Source: Tricholoma matsutake
Lineage: Eukaryota > Basidiomycota > Agaricomycetes > Agaricales > Tricholomataceae
Direction of reading: 5' to 3'
Length of the DNA stretch: 64,000 nucleotides
NCBI GenBank assembly: GCA_026075535.2
Contig: AP026549.1
Location: 2,914,001-2,978,000, forward strand
Position 1 is the first letter of the stretch. Each line of letters starts with the position of its first letter. Below the pieces are notes generated by a model. The model was not told the DNA's origin. It made no database searches and was given only the letters and a program-made list of their open reading frames with translations. The position numbers and the translations under genes are program-made. This document shows positions 41,503-54,386 of the stretch, in pieces.

Positions 41503-42150
41503 CCAGCTATTCATGACTGCCAATGCTTCATCATCATCATCTGTCTCTCATAAATGAGCTGTCTCTCCCTCTTCTTTCACTTCACTTGCTAAGAGAGCAG
41601 ATGCCCCATGCTGCAACTGGAATTGAGGCAGATGCCAGGACCCTTCCCCAATTTGTTGCAAGCATGGCACCTGCTGTGTTTGTGGAGAGGACCATTCTGT
41701 GAAGGACAATGACATTTGTTTAGCCACAGTGTGGTCTCATGCTGCTGAAGCCTCCAATGTGGTTAATTGATTGTCATCTACAACCTACAAATAAACTATG
41801 ATCAGTTCTTTCCTTTGTGCTCTATCCTTTGCTTAATGTCTTTCTCAATGTTATTCTGTTTATCTTGACAGACATTGTTGACACTATTTATCATAGCAAT
41901 TATCATACAATTGCACTACCTTCTGCTTAGCTCTGCCATCATACTCCAGCATTTCATGGGATACCATAGGACTGCTATCCACATTTATCTTTAGCTGTTT
42001 TGTGGGCAACCACAATTCATCTCAAGTACTTCATTCCCTAATCCTTTCTCAACTCTTCTTGGCTTTGCCATCCTCCTCACAGCTTCTTGCTCTACATCTT
42101 TCTCTCACCTCCACCACCCCCACACACAACATCATCAGCCATTTTTAGCA
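41503..42150 (+). pseudogene. degenerate coding fragment with Cys/His cluster
   Basis: Continues the segment that element D interrupted (35,769-36,005). It encodes CCNWN...GRCQDP...CCKHGTCCVCGEDHS with intervening TGA stops, a cysteine/histidine pattern I associate with mobile-element proteins of mushrooms. No confident family; the remainder to 42,150 shows nothing coding. Confidence 0.35.
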
Positions 42151-42656
42151 CCCCACTCTGAGCTTGCCTATCTTATTTGGGACTGCTTTGGTGGCCCTGC
42201 TTGCACTACCTTGTGTTTTTGAGTTGTGCAGCAGAGGTCATCATAAATGCAGGTTCCAAGGATAAGGAGCATTTTGTAGGCTTCTGTGCTAAGCAAAAAC
42301 TTTCTCATGGCCTCGCCAACTCCCAGGCTGTGCCTGCATTCAATGTGAACTTGTTCAGCATACTGTCTTCACATAGTGCTATAGTTTAGCAGATGCTGTG
42401 TTGAGGAAAGTCCCAGTATTGTGAGACAGTTTCACTCAGCTCTCCTGCTTCCTCACTTCATCATCTTTGCCATAGTTTTTCATGGCCCACCCACCTCACC
42501 CTTTTCATTTATGTAGCAAATTTATATCAGACTTACATACCACACTGTCTGTGTATATAGTAGCCCAGGTCCCCACTCTGAGCTTGCCTATCTTATTTGG
42601 GACTGCTTCAGTGGCCTTGTTTGCACTACCTCACATTTTTGAGTTGTGCAGCAAAG
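42151..42656. repeat. 86-bp direct repeats around the right copy of the 240-bp repeat
   Basis: CCCCACTCTGAGCTTGCC... occurs at 42,151-42,236 and again at 42,571-42,656 with a few changes. Between them 42,237-42,480 repeats 32,215-32,452. The arrangement looks like repeated short duplications or recombination at the end of an old element. Confidence 0.65.
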
Positions 42657-43237
42657 GAGATGCATCACTCATATCACATGCCTTGATGACCATGTGCACA
42701 CCCTGAGAGCTGAGCCCAGTGGGTCCCAATTAGGTCACAGCCTATGAAGACTCCAGAGACTCCAAAGTCTCCAGAATATCCAATATATAAAGTCTCTGGT
42801 GATTGGGACACTTATATGTATACATTTTTACTGCAAATTTGTTGAGTTTTGATTGTCTGAGATCATTGTGAATCTTACATAATATTATGTAATGTCCACA
42901 ATAATATCCTTCAAATTCAAGCTTGCTTTTGATTCAGCCAGACCTCTTCCCAGACATGTCATGTGACCAGCCTGAGAAATAGCTGAAGGCCAGAACAAGA
43001 GTGACTTGCACATCAACAAGGGCCATCAACATGACTTTAGACTTTTAGCAACTGTTTGATAACAATACTATTTAGTACTTTTTCATAGCATCATCCTGTA
43101 AATTTACACTAGTACATATGAACATGCAAAGAGTATGTATATCTCAAATTGATAATTGTACTACTGGACAGTGGAAAGAATGCATGTGGCATCATGCCAA
43201 ACATTATACAGTTTTTGTGCAACATATTCTGGAACAT
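42657..43237. other. no gene seen
   Basis: AT-rich, with CTCCAGAGACTCCAAAGTCTCCAGA inverted-repeat-like words near 42,752. No motif recognised. Confidence 0.35.
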
Positions 43238-44611
43238 CTCACATGGCTAACATGGATGAAAACTCTCCACCACAACACACAAGACAGTGTTCACAATCAA
43301 AATGCAAGAAGATCCTTGATGCAAGATACCAGTTCAGATCCTGTGAGTGATGTGAGAAGGCAACAAGCTTGCAAACCAAAAAAAGTGTCAGTGCAACAAG
43401 GAGATCAAAGTATCCTGGAAGAGGCCATGGTTGTCAGCTAATGACAACTCTCCAGAGGTGATTGAAATAGATTCGGGGACATCTGATGATGAAAGTGATA
43501 GTGAAGTGAGTAATTCACCACCTTCAGTATGATGAACCCCAGCCCAATGAACTACCATAGAGCACAAGGCCTATTCCATACAAGGATAGTACAGAGCTTT
43601 TCTTGAATCTCAGGTGCACATTCAAGAAAAATGTTGTTTAATTTAATGCAAGCTACTCTCTCCCAGCAGGCCCTCTGATCATGAACAAGGAACATGTACA
43701 GATGGCAGCACATGAGATCTGGAAAGTCTCTGGGTACCATTTCCAGTGAGTATCAAGCTCAAGCTAGAGTCCACAAGCACTGCTGAACAAACAATGTCAC
43801 AGAGTAAAGGAAAACAAGGTTCTCACAAGCAGACATAAGACATGATACAGGTGCTTCCAGGATAGCACTTGTAAGCAAAAGGCACACCCAAGTCAGAAGG
43901 AAGGTGCAAAGCATTGTGATACACTGGGAATGCATCACTATAGCTGCCAAAGTTGTCTCAGGGGCCCATGTTGTGAAATCAATAACCCTACCTCGAGGCA
44001 GATCACTATCTATCTGCAGCATCATGAGGCCCACACACCATACTATGATAGTTGTTTACTGTTCTCAGAGAATATGACAATGCTGGATTTCCAATATCAT
44101 ACTGCTTAATTTTGACTGTGAATGCTATGGATGCCAGCACCAAAATGAAAGCACTCACCACTTGGGAGTCAGTGCTGCATTTAAAATATAGCATCATACC
44201 ACAGTTTGTTCATGCTGACAAAGATATGGCAGAAATTGGTTCATGTTGCAAGATGTGGTCACTCACAAAGATCCAGCTGTGTTGGTGGCATCTGCAAGGC
44301 AGTGAGGGCATGTCTTCAGTTAAACAAGCTTTCTACAATGCCTTACAATGTTGAGCATGCAAGAGCTGAATTCAGATTTATCAGCACAGGGTTCTGACCA
44401 CCTGGTAAAGCAGATCCAAAAGAGAGCAAAGGGGGTGTACCCAGTGAATCAACACCTATTATTTTGGAAAGTATACCTACAATCCAGTGGCCAAACTCAC
44501 TATTCATTCAGATACCTAACCCATCACAATTGAGGCTGGCATTAGAGGATGCCATCAACAAAGTTGGCAGCACAAGCATGAATGTTCCAGTTGCCAATAA
44601 TATCCCAAGGC

Positions 44612-45018
44612 TGTAAGGGGACTAGGGGGGGGGGTGCCCTGTGTGTTTCTCCTATTTTTCATTGTGTTTCTCCTATTTTTCATGTTCATCCTATATTTTT
44701 CCTCACTTCATTTCCTTCCATTCTTCATTTTCTATGATTTTTCCTTATTTTATTACTAATTTCCCTTTCTATCACATTTGTGCATGTTGACAGTTTTATA
44801 TTTAGAGCTGGAGTACCCCTTCCAACATCTACCCCTTGGTATGATGTCATTTGGTGGCTTTGATCTGCCTATTTCCACCTTTTTCTATATTTAGACTATT
44901 ATTTGATTTTTGCAATCTTCACATATACTGGGCATTGGCAAAGGGGTCCTTAGAGTTTTCTCTTCGGATTTCCCTTTGCTAGTCCATTAATTAAGTGGCT
45001 TCTAAGGTTGCCCTTATA
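44612..45018 (+). mobile_element. solo LTR of the copy 1/2 chromovirus family
   Basis: 407 bp, TGTAAGG...CCTTATA, with 5-bp duplication AAGGC (44,607-44,611 and 45,019-45,023). It is diverged from the 426-bp LTRs, has a short tandem duplication around TGTGTTTCTCCTATTTTTCAT, and kept one of the two 21-bp words. The self-primer word AGAGTTTTCT is intact. It shows an older wave of the same family. Confidence 0.92.
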
Positions 45019-45660
45019 AAGGCTGACAATCACCCTACATCCCATGACCACAAATAGTGATACCCAAGTTACAGAATCTGAAGCAGAGCAAAGTGACCTG
45101 AGGCAGACATTCTGCACCTTGGAGTTCTGCACTGACATCATGGAATGGCATTTGTGTGCACATCCCTTGATACCTGGTTATTCAGCTCCAAGTCCCAAAG
45201 GCATAAAGGAGTGGGCTGTGAAACAGATGTATGAGTTTTGTGTCAAACATGATCTTCATGAGACATGGGGGAGAATTGGTATCAGCATGGAAGATGGGAG
45301 TTGTGGGGCACAGTGCACTGATGATATAAGATTTAAAAACTATGATGATGGTTGAGGCTCAGTAACTTGGGTTATCATGAAAACAAGCATTACTTACCAA
45401 AGTTATTTTCAATAGTTGGCAGTGCATCAAAAAAGACATCCTCCACCACTTCCACAGTCCTCAACTCGACCTTCTCATGTGGATCTTGATGGTGAAGTTA
45501 GCCCCAGCATATTATCAAAAACTGGAACTTGCACTTGTTGATGTTGAATGATATTGTGAGCTACCTGTATGGCGAAAGGACTTCAAAGTCACTTGGAAAA
45601 AAGAGAAGAAAACACCTATCACACTTCCCCTTAATGAAAAATACTGTCCCGATCGTCATC

Positions 45661-46543
45661 TAGTGATGTGCGCAGCTCGGCTCAAAGCCAAGCCTGCATG
45701 GGCCATAGTGATGGCTTCACAGGGCCCACAGCTCAGGCTTTGAGTCAAGAAAGCCATAAGCCATGACCTTTTTGGTAACAACACATCGAACTTGAACTCC
45801 TTCTCAAAATGGATTTCACTGACAATTGTATTTACTCTTGTTTGTGAATTTGTCCATGTCAACAACTTTATTGCGTGATTGATGCATTGACACATCTCAT
45901 TTTCATGATCGAGATTCGAGAATGTATAGTTTAGGTAGGTCATATCTTCTGAACCTGTGTTAACTTCTACTACTGATGATATTGATGTTACTATAGCTTT
46001 AAAAAATTAAGATTATTACATTTTTCCCTCAAACAGACATAATGGCATACCATGACATCTGCAACACAACCACAACCATAACCACCCACTCATACCTCTC
46101 ATAAATGGTGCCCTACACCCATCCAATCCATCCAGCCCAACCATGAAGTTCCAACAGCCAAAGTGCATGGCTGCAAATGTTCATACATGAACATAGCTGT
46201 TTCTGAGCTGTTTATGTATTCCAAGTATGTTTCTTTTGGATTGTGTTCATTTTTCCACTAACAATGCATTCCATTATTGACTTTTAGCCACACAACAATG
46301 TTTACCAGCATAATGACCACCACACATACATCAAAACTCACTGTTGCACCTGCATCCCCTGCTGCAAACCCCCATGCCCACCACCACCAGCAGTGCCCAC
46401 TATCACGACACCCTTGTGTACCCCAATGAGCCATAGCTTGGGCTGAGGCCAACCTAAGCCAGCCTGAAGCCATCTTCATGGCTTAGGCTTGGATTTTCAA
46501 AAGCCTGAGCCCCTCAAAGCTGAGCCGAGCCATCACAACACTA
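45661..46543. mobile_element. hAT-type MITE in the MULE remnant
   Basis: 883 bp; ends TAGTGATGTG...GCTCGGCTCA and inverted TAGTGTTGTGATGGCTCGGC. The 8-bp flanks TCGTCATC (45,653-45,660) and TCCTCATC (46,544-46,551) differ by one base. Removing it rejoins the MULE sequence before its SWIM finger. Confidence 0.75.
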
Positions 46544-47067
46544 TCCTCATCAATGGGTTTGCACTTGCCCACAATTCATTGTCAACCATTTTCTCATTTG
46601 TAAACACCTTGTCCAAGCTGTTCATCCTGTTCACCCAGTTTTATTCCTTGAAGTGAAATGAAACTGTACCTTGCCATTTTGGTCCCATCCATCTCTTGTA
46701 CCCTTATCTGATAACCACACTGAACAAGGAGCTTCAGCTTCAGTGCCTGGTACCACCCCCAAGAGCTTGGATATGCAGCTATGTAGCTTCACCTGAGAAT
46801 GACATCGATGGGTCCAATGGGTCTGATGATGAGTTAATCGACACATCACTCAACACAAGGCGAGATGGGAGAGCAACATATTGCAAGACCATGAAAGCCC
46901 ATGTCAACACAATTCAAGACATCTGTGATGGGTTGGAGTACCAAATACAATTTGAGGACCAGCAATTCTTGGACACATTGGAAAGGGAGGGTGCACATTT
47001 CTTGAGGTTGATGGAGAATTGTTTGAGTAGGGAGCAACGTTCTAATTCCACGAGGTCTGCTGCACCT

Positions 47068-47096
47068 GCAACAACAACAACAACAACAACAACAAC
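47068..47096. repeat. CAA/ACA trinucleotide microsatellite
   Basis: About nine uninterrupted trinucleotide units, giving a run of Thr in the MULE frame. Confidence 0.8.
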
Positions 47097-47295
47097 CCCA
47101 CCCCATCTCATAAAAAAAGTCACTCTGTGCAACTGCATAGCTCTAACCACACTCTAAATTGCACCTGTAACTCTTGTTAAACCCCATTGCCAGCTTTTCA
47201 ACTCCCCAAAACCATCCATTTCTCATCTTGTTGATGCGATCACCCAACCTACCCATGCAAAACTCCTTTTGGCAGGACCCTCAATCCTGTGAGAC

Positions 47296-49205
47296 ATGGC
47301 TAATATTCATCTCGCTGCACCTAGTCCCACAACTCCTCCATCAACTCCTAGTAACTTAAAACCCCTGTTCACCCTGCACACAAAGAAAAGAGGTGTTGCC
47401 AGACCAACCACCCCTGACTCCAACCATAGCTCAGACAACAATGATTCATCCTTCTCTCTAGCAATGTTACTGAAGGGTCACCAGCTTGTCATGCATGGAG
47501 TAGTACCTGCCTTGAACAAGACACCAACCGCCACTTTAAAAGACTTACTTGTCAATCTTAGTGCAGACCCACACTACAAGGAATTCTCCCAGTATGGTCT
47601 AGAAGTACAACCATTCAGTGATTGTGCCTCTAACATCTCGTCTGCGTGCTATGTTGAGATCTTACCCTGTGGTGAGGCAGAACCTCATGTGGATCTCCTG
47701 GAGATCGTGATGGATGCCATTATGGAGTCCAGGCCGGATTTAGAGGTTAGGTGGAGCGCTAGCAAGAAGGGAAAGAGTGATAAATGCCTATCCTGTTGTC
47801 TCCTTGACCTTTATCCAGGTGTCACTGACTGATTGGCCTTCCCTCCTGAACACCTCCCACTCATCAAAGCACACATCAAGAAAAAGGGTTATAAGATCAC
47901 CAGTATTTTTGTGTCATTTGGAGGCCCACAGATCATGTTCCTCCTGCTGTCAATGCTGATCGTTTCATGGCTGTGCAGTTTGTCGATGTCCCAGCCAAGG
48001 TCTCAAAGAAGTGCACTCAAATTGAGCCACTCAAGGAAATTCTTATTCTTTGCCCTTTTGAACTAGTTGTCAAGGGAGCTCATGATTATGACCTTCTCGA
48101 GGGAGTCCTTAAAAAGTGGATCAGAAAGACAGTTCCGCACTCATTAATCGAGACTTGCTCTACACCGCTGAACTTGGACCTCATCATTTTCTCAATGGCT
48201 ACATGGGCCGACACTGCTAAAATCCTTCACAGTGTTGAATCCTTCCGCAAATGTTTCTGTGACCATCTCTCCATGCCTCGCCTACTATGAGACTACAACA
48301 ATGATCCGCTCAACAAGAACTCCTTGGGTGACCAAGTGGCAAAGGGCGCTTCCCAGATCAGTGGGACTGTTGCATCACTTTCTCATCAGATTCAGGAGCT
48401 GCATGGTGAAGTCACAATTGTCAGGTGCCAGCAAGATGACATGTCCTTAAACCAAGCCAGGATGCATGAAACCATCACCAACCTCAACCTTCACATTGGC
48501 CAGATGCAACAAGCCCTTATCATTCAGGGCCAGGAAGGCTTCCTTTGCTCTCAGATTGGTGACAATGAGTCCAGGATCAACAGCCTGCATGTAGCTGCCA
48601 TGTTCTCGACTGGCAAGGAGAAGGAAGAGTTCAACAAGGCAATACACAAGTTTGGAGATTCTCTGGCTGACAAGAGGAAGCTTCTCTCAAAGTTTTCTGA
48701 TCAACTCGCAGCGGTCATTGGCTACCCCCTGCTTCCCGCACCCACACCACCTGTGTCTGTCTCCTCCCTACCTCCTCCTCTCCCCTCTGCCTTGTCTATC
48801 CCTCCCCTGGCCACCTCTCCTCCTATGCCTCCTGCTCCATCCCAATCCCACAGCTTCTCTTCAGCCCCCTCCTCTCCTTCAATTGCGACATCTCTTCTGT
48901 CCCTGTTGCCTCCAAGTGAACCAGGCAATTCCACTAAGAAGAGGAAGATAAGAGGCCCATCATCTTCTTGTGTCTTGCGCTCAGTCTCACCTTTGTCCTT
49001 TGTTGATCTGCTGGGCCCTGCTGCTCTGAGCACTGCCATGAACAGGGATGTGGATATGGTGAGTCTGTACCCCTCTCATTCCTTTTTCTCTTTGGCTGTT
49101 AATGTGGGTGCTCAACATATCAGTGATGAATCCGATGAGGTTTTGTCAACTCAGACTGGTGCCATGAAGCTTAAGGCTGAATGCGATGCTCGGCTGGCAC
49201 TATGA
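47296..49205 (+). pseudogene. LINE ORF1 protein remnant
   Basis: About 635 codons with one frame change near 47,925 and TGA stops near 47,830 and 48,288. The first half is globular and unrecognised. The second contains a coiled-coil (SHQIQELHGEV...LNLHIGQMQQ), then a Pro/Ser-rich linker and a basic KKRKIRG stretch. Its position just before an endonuclease-RT frame makes it the ORF1 of the LINE; the RNA-binding role is inferred from that. Confidence 0.65.
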
Positions 49206-49277
49206 AGGAACCAGTCACCCCATGATATTGCTCATTGCCCCATTTATATAGCACCCAGCCTTCCCGCCTTCTCATTC

Positions 49278-52200
49278 TTGAATATTCTTGATCCTGCTCA
49301 TACCTCATCACCTCACTATGAAGCATCCACTCTCCCTGTCTTGTCACCTGACTGTTATTTGGGTGAACCATTGGTCAACCTGGCTGTCCTTTCCCCAATC
49401 TTGGTTGTTTCCTGTTCTTTGCATTGTACTAGAACACCATGCTCTTTGTCTCATGTCTCGCCCCTGTCCATTAAATTTTGTCATTTCTTACTTTTTCTTG
49501 TGCTATTGTTACTGGTTAATACTACTGTGGCATTGCCCACTCATGTGCAATCTGAACTCTCTGTTTGTGCGCTGAACACTAATGGTCTGATGAGCCCAGT
49601 CAAGCTGGCATTCATTGGTCCACTTCTTATGAAGCTATCCCCTCATGTCTTCACACTCTCAGAGACTAAGACCCAAACAAATGCTGCCACCAATCTCCTG
49701 ATCCATAATTATGAGATCTTTGAGGAGAAGGCAGTACCTTGCACTGTCCCCTCACATTTGGCTAAATGGGGAATCATATTAGGTGTCTGTAAGGACCTAC
49801 AAATAGTGGCTCGTGTTCCACTCAATCACAAACCCCTGATGGGTTGTGTTGTTTGTGTTGATGTCATTATTCCTTCGTTATCTCCATTATCATCTCCATT
49901 CATTCATCACATTTTCTCAGTTTATGCTCCTTGTGACCCCAGTGTAGATGATCTGTCCAGCAATTTCTGGCCATGTCTGATGGATATGGTGTGGGAATCC
50001 AAGACATCATAGTCTCTTTTTGGAGATCTCAATGCTACGGTTGCTGCCTGTGAATGCACTTCTGACAATGTCTTGGCTTGATGCTTGTACAATGAGTTCC
50101 TTAGAAACACCCATGGCACTGACTTGTGGCAGCAATGCCCTGATTGTAATCACTTTATAGACTGGACATGCCAAGCCTTGTGTTCTACAGATGGGGGTAG
50201 CATCATCAACCATGTGGTTGTTTCCAGCCATCATCTTCTGGACTCAGAAATCTCGACTGACCCTGCCTGGATTTCTGGCTCCGACCACAGGACTGTCAAA
50301 GTGAAGGTCATCCTGAAATCTGCTCCTGGCCTGTCTGGGATCTCCTCAACACCATTTGTTCCTTCCAGGCCTCTCCCACCTCCCCGGATCAAGTATCCAT
50401 CAAAGGATGACAAGTACAAATTTTCTCTCTTTGCTGACTCTGTGGACCGTCTAGTGACCTCAAACTCAGCATCTCTCCAAGCTGAAATCATGAGCGATGA
50501 ATCTTATGTAAGTAGGTACAATTTGCTGACCACACTGATCGAGCAGGCTGTAGTCAACACCTTCAGATGGAACAAGCCATATCAATATGTTGAGAGGCCA
50601 GTCACATCTCCTCACATCAGGGAGCTTGTGGCTCTCATCAGACACCTAGGTAGAGCTATCTCATGGTCCAGGGGCAATACTAGGCAAATGTCTTATGGCT
50701 CTCACTTGGTCTATGACTGATACTTGACTCAGTTTGCCCTTCTCAATCAGTCTCACTTCAAGTCAGCTACAAGATACCTGGTTGGTGCCAGACATAACTG
50801 CCACAAAGAACTCTATGCTGCCAAGAAGGCCAAAATCCTCGAGTGAGCTAGGTGCTATGATGCAGGTCAAATCAAGGGAGTACTCTCCAGAGGATCTTCT
50901 AAGAAACTGAGGTCTGGGTCCACAATGTTTGTTCCTCTTCCTACAGCAGTCAAGTCCATATCAACACCGGGTGCCATTGTGACTGACCCCACCTCAGTGG
51001 CTGAGGAAACGAGGCGATATTTCACTGAACTCTACAACTGCCCAGCACCTCCCAATAAGCCCAAACCATGGCTCAATACTCCCTTGGTCACAATAGTCAA
51101 GAACCGCATCTTAGATGATCCCTTTCTTTGGCCAATGGCTGCAATGCTCACAGACTTTCATGCCATGCTTTGCAAAGGGAACCTGTGATCCTCGCTGGGT
51201 CCTGATGGATGGGAAAAATGGTGCATCAAGAATCTTTCTGACAAAGCTCTTCAGCTTGTTCTCGACCTTCATAACTACTCCATCATCAATGTGAGGTTCC
51301 CTGGAGATATCAAAGATGCACACCTCACCTATTTCCACAAGCATGGAATCTGAACCAACTTGTCCAATTGGAGAGGCCTCCTCATATCCAACTTTCTAGC
51401 TAACTCCCTTATGACCTGGCTCAACTTCAAGCTCTCACCCTATGCTGCACAGATGGGTGTTATTCCTGAGACCCAAGTTGCCACACAGCCAGGCATACAG
51501 ACTTGTAATCTGATGAGTTTTCTCAGCAGACTGAAGACTTGGAGTCATCGCACAAAGACTCCCCTCTATCTCCTGAAGTGAGACCAGATGAATGGCTTTG
51601 ATTACCTTACCCCACAAGGATTTTATGATGCATGTACTGCTTACGGTTTACCACAGGCAGTGGCAGATCTGGATCATGCAGCCCAGTCCTCAACTCAATG
51701 CTTTCCTTGAATGGCATTCGGCATTGCTGATCCTATCATTGTCAATGGTGTCACCAAGCAGGGCAGACCAATGTCTCCATTCAAGGCCACCATCACCACC
51801 AGCCTTGGACATTGCTACCTAGATGACTTAGCATCATTGGACCCTGACTGTGTCATCATTCAAAGCACCTCAAAATTGGTAAACAACCCTCATCTCCCTG
51901 ATGATGCAACCTCACTATGTTTCTCTATGGCCGAAGCTACTGATGACTCCTACATTGCAGCTCTTACCTTCCCAGCCCTCCAGCATTTTGTGCTGGCCAT
52001 GGACCACTTTCAATTCCTATACAGATGGCTGACATCATGGGAAAAGACAACCTTACATATTCTCAATTGTCTAGATACACCACCAAAGACCCTCCCTCTA
52101 CACTCGATCACCAACGTTCAGGGTGTTGACCCCTGGATGATCACACAGCATGAGGTACCTGTCTCTACTAACAAGTTCAGTTTTCTATGCACCCAAGTTG

Positions 52201-53154
52201 ACGATCCCACGACCTGATACTTGGAACTCACAGATATCATTGACTCCTTCTCATTCCCTGCTTTCTCGTTTCGCACTCCCTTCATGCTTCTGCACAAGAC
52301 TACTTCACAGAACATCATTTCCCATTGTCGAGCACTACTATCCCTCCAACCAATTCTTCAAGCAGATGTGATTCGGCTGGACCAAAGAATCATGAAACAT
52401 GTACACTCCTTTCTTGGCTTTCCCTTCTGTCCCTCATCAACATTGTCCACCCTCCCCCTGGTGCTTGGCAGATTTGATTTCCCCTCTCTAGCTTGCATCA
52501 ATGCTGGCATCGCCATTGATGGTCTCACATGGGACTTAAATCATCATATCCCAGCCTATAGAATGATGGCCCCTATCACCTTGGCTGACTGGATGTGTCA
52601 AATCAACAAATGTGTCTACCCCTTGGATTGTGAGGGATTGAACAGGTCATTCACTTGTTTCATAGGTTCTATTCCAGTCGCATGGATCATTGCACAGAAT
52701 CAAATGTCAAAAATCAATCTCAGTCTTTGACCAACCAATCAGAGTCACCTACTCGAGGGACACTGTTCTATCTCACATGCAGTATTGCTAATTAAGCCAT
52801 CTGTCCCCCAAGCTGAACACCCAACTGGCCATGTTATTCGGTCACTCTGCTCCATGGGCTTTCACATGCTAAATCACATTGGCAGCTGGACTGTAGACTC
52901 TCAGAACCTCACCAGTTTTAGCATCAGATCTCTTCTGCCAGGAAACTGGTCATTTGCCCAAAAGAAGAATTGGAACATGATCAAAACCTTTCTCTCTCTA
53001 GCTTGAGTTGGAGCATTTTACTCTGGCCCTGCTGACTTACTGCTCTCATGGTCAATCAAATGGCAGAATGCAGAGAAGTTTATCCAATCTATATTGTTAG
53101 CTAATTTCTTTTTCCCCTCTGAAGTATCCCGAGACACCCAACTGTGGGGAATGG
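49278..53154 (+). pseudogene. LINE ORF2 remnant: endonuclease and reverse transcriptase
   Basis: A single reading frame kept over 3.9 kb but broken by many TGA and some TAG stops. The AP-type endonuclease at about 49,540-50,300 shows LNTNGL, LSETKT, VYAPCD, GDLNAT and SGSDHRTV, all its catalytic landmarks. RT follows at about 51,190-52,010 (SDGWEKW-like region, VNGVTKQGRPMSP). The expected F/Y-ADD box appears as LPDD at 51,894-51,905. Element B cuts the frame at 53,154; RNase H resumes at 63,492. The organisation matches fungal Tad-like LINEs. Confidence 0.8.
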
Positions 53155-54346
53155 TGATAGGTTGTATCCTCAGCTCAAAGGCCAATTTACCATTTCAACC
53201 ATATTCTAATCACATTGGCTAACTCCTACAATGTCCCAGACACAGTGCAACCCAGTCTATCAATTGCAATATCATATCGACTGCATCGAAACATCACCAG
53301 TGACATCAATCATACCAAGAGACCACATCGCACAACCTTAGGACTATGTCAAAAGCCCCTAAGATCCCTCTAAATGACCATTGAACATCCCCAATCAACT
53401 TTGAACAAACCATGACCACAATTGAACATCATCGACCATTGTCAAGTGTCATCAATCGATATCGAGAGACTACGAGTGACATTGGGCGCTGCCTTCATTA
53501 TCTAAATGATGGAAGGCCATATGCTAGGACATATTCCAACTCATGCTCAAACCTGCTGATAGTAGGTCAGCCTCATTCCAAGTCCCTATCGCATACCGAA
53601 CCTGCTGGACAGATTATTGCAAGACTTAGCACAGTTTATACACAAAGGACAGTCTCTTTTAGTTCTTTCCCTTTATTACTCTTTCATCATATGATATATA
53701 TCTTTCTTGTTTGGATTCCAGTCTCCTTTTTGGCCTTGTGCCTTAACTCATATCTTTTGCCTCATGTTCTACACATGTTTCTTATACCATTTTAGGAAGT
53801 TTCTTTTAAAACATATAAAACTCTGTAGTATCTACTTGGAAATAATGAGAAATCATCTTCACCTATAGTCTCATATACAGTTCTAAGCATCCGATCAACC
53901 TTCTAAAACAATCTAAGTCTCTACGAGTTTTCTCGATTGATGAGAAACCTCTGTGATCATTGCATCCTCAATCCTCCTTCAATCCTCTTGTCGCTAGCAC
54001 TAGTAACCAGTTCAACACTTTATAGCCATTGGCTACACCCTTTGTATACTATTGACCTATCAAAAGGTCCTCAGAATCCACACATCGACCATGGATGATA
54101 ATCATTGTTTGCCATCAATCTCATCAATCGTCCTCGATATTGTCAATCATCCTCAATATCAATCGATACTGGATCAGACCATGCCAAACACCTTCGGTTC
54201 CTATAGCACTACCTTCATGACTAGTACCAACTAGTTATCTTCCCATCGGTTGGACCACAAACATTTGGAACAACTTGCACCCTTCCTCTGACTCATCGCA
54301 AATATCATCGGCTGTTTTGGTGGTTTTCCTGGGTTGAGTATCATCA
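53155..54346 (+). repeat. 5' LTR of element B
   Basis: Shares the body of 62,317-63,491 with many C/T and G/A differences and a few short gaps. Open frames inside it (for example 53,412-53,795) are repeated in the other LTR with changes and are not taken as genes. Confidence 0.88.
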
Positions 54347-54349
54347 TTT

Positions 54350-54367
54350 TGGAGCCCACCGCGAGGG
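54350..54367 (+). other. tRNA-type primer-binding site of element B
   Basis: TGGAGCCCACCGCGAGGG, 3 nt after the LTR. It starts with TGG as expected for pairing with a tRNA CCA end. The next base implies a U discriminator, which would suit tRNA-Cys; the tRNA identity is a guess. Confidence 0.6.
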
Positions 54368-54386
54368 TTTCTGAATCATTCCATCA

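Larger units (their letters stand above)
43238..47157 (+). pseudogene. MULE (Mutator-like) transposase remnant
   Basis: Decayed DDE transposase with a SWIM zinc finger. In order: an N-terminal Cys-rich part near 43,290; LPAGPLIMNKEHVQMAAHEI near 43,665; EYDNAGFPISYCLI near 44,070; VHADKDMAEIG near 44,208 with CWWHL near 44,281; CAHPLIPGYSAP near 45,155. After the MITE come a SWIM motif (CTCP...LICKHL near 46,565) and a C-terminal LEREGAHFLRL region to about 47,060. It is interrupted by a solo LTR (44,612-45,018) and a hAT-type MITE (45,661-46,543). Numerous stops; dead. Terminal repeats not found. Confidence 0.8.

Noticed and set aside
53412..53795. 127-codon frame in the LTR of element B, repeated at 62,543-62,947
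   Set aside because: Both copies follow the LTR; differences look like CpG decay rather than selection on a protein.
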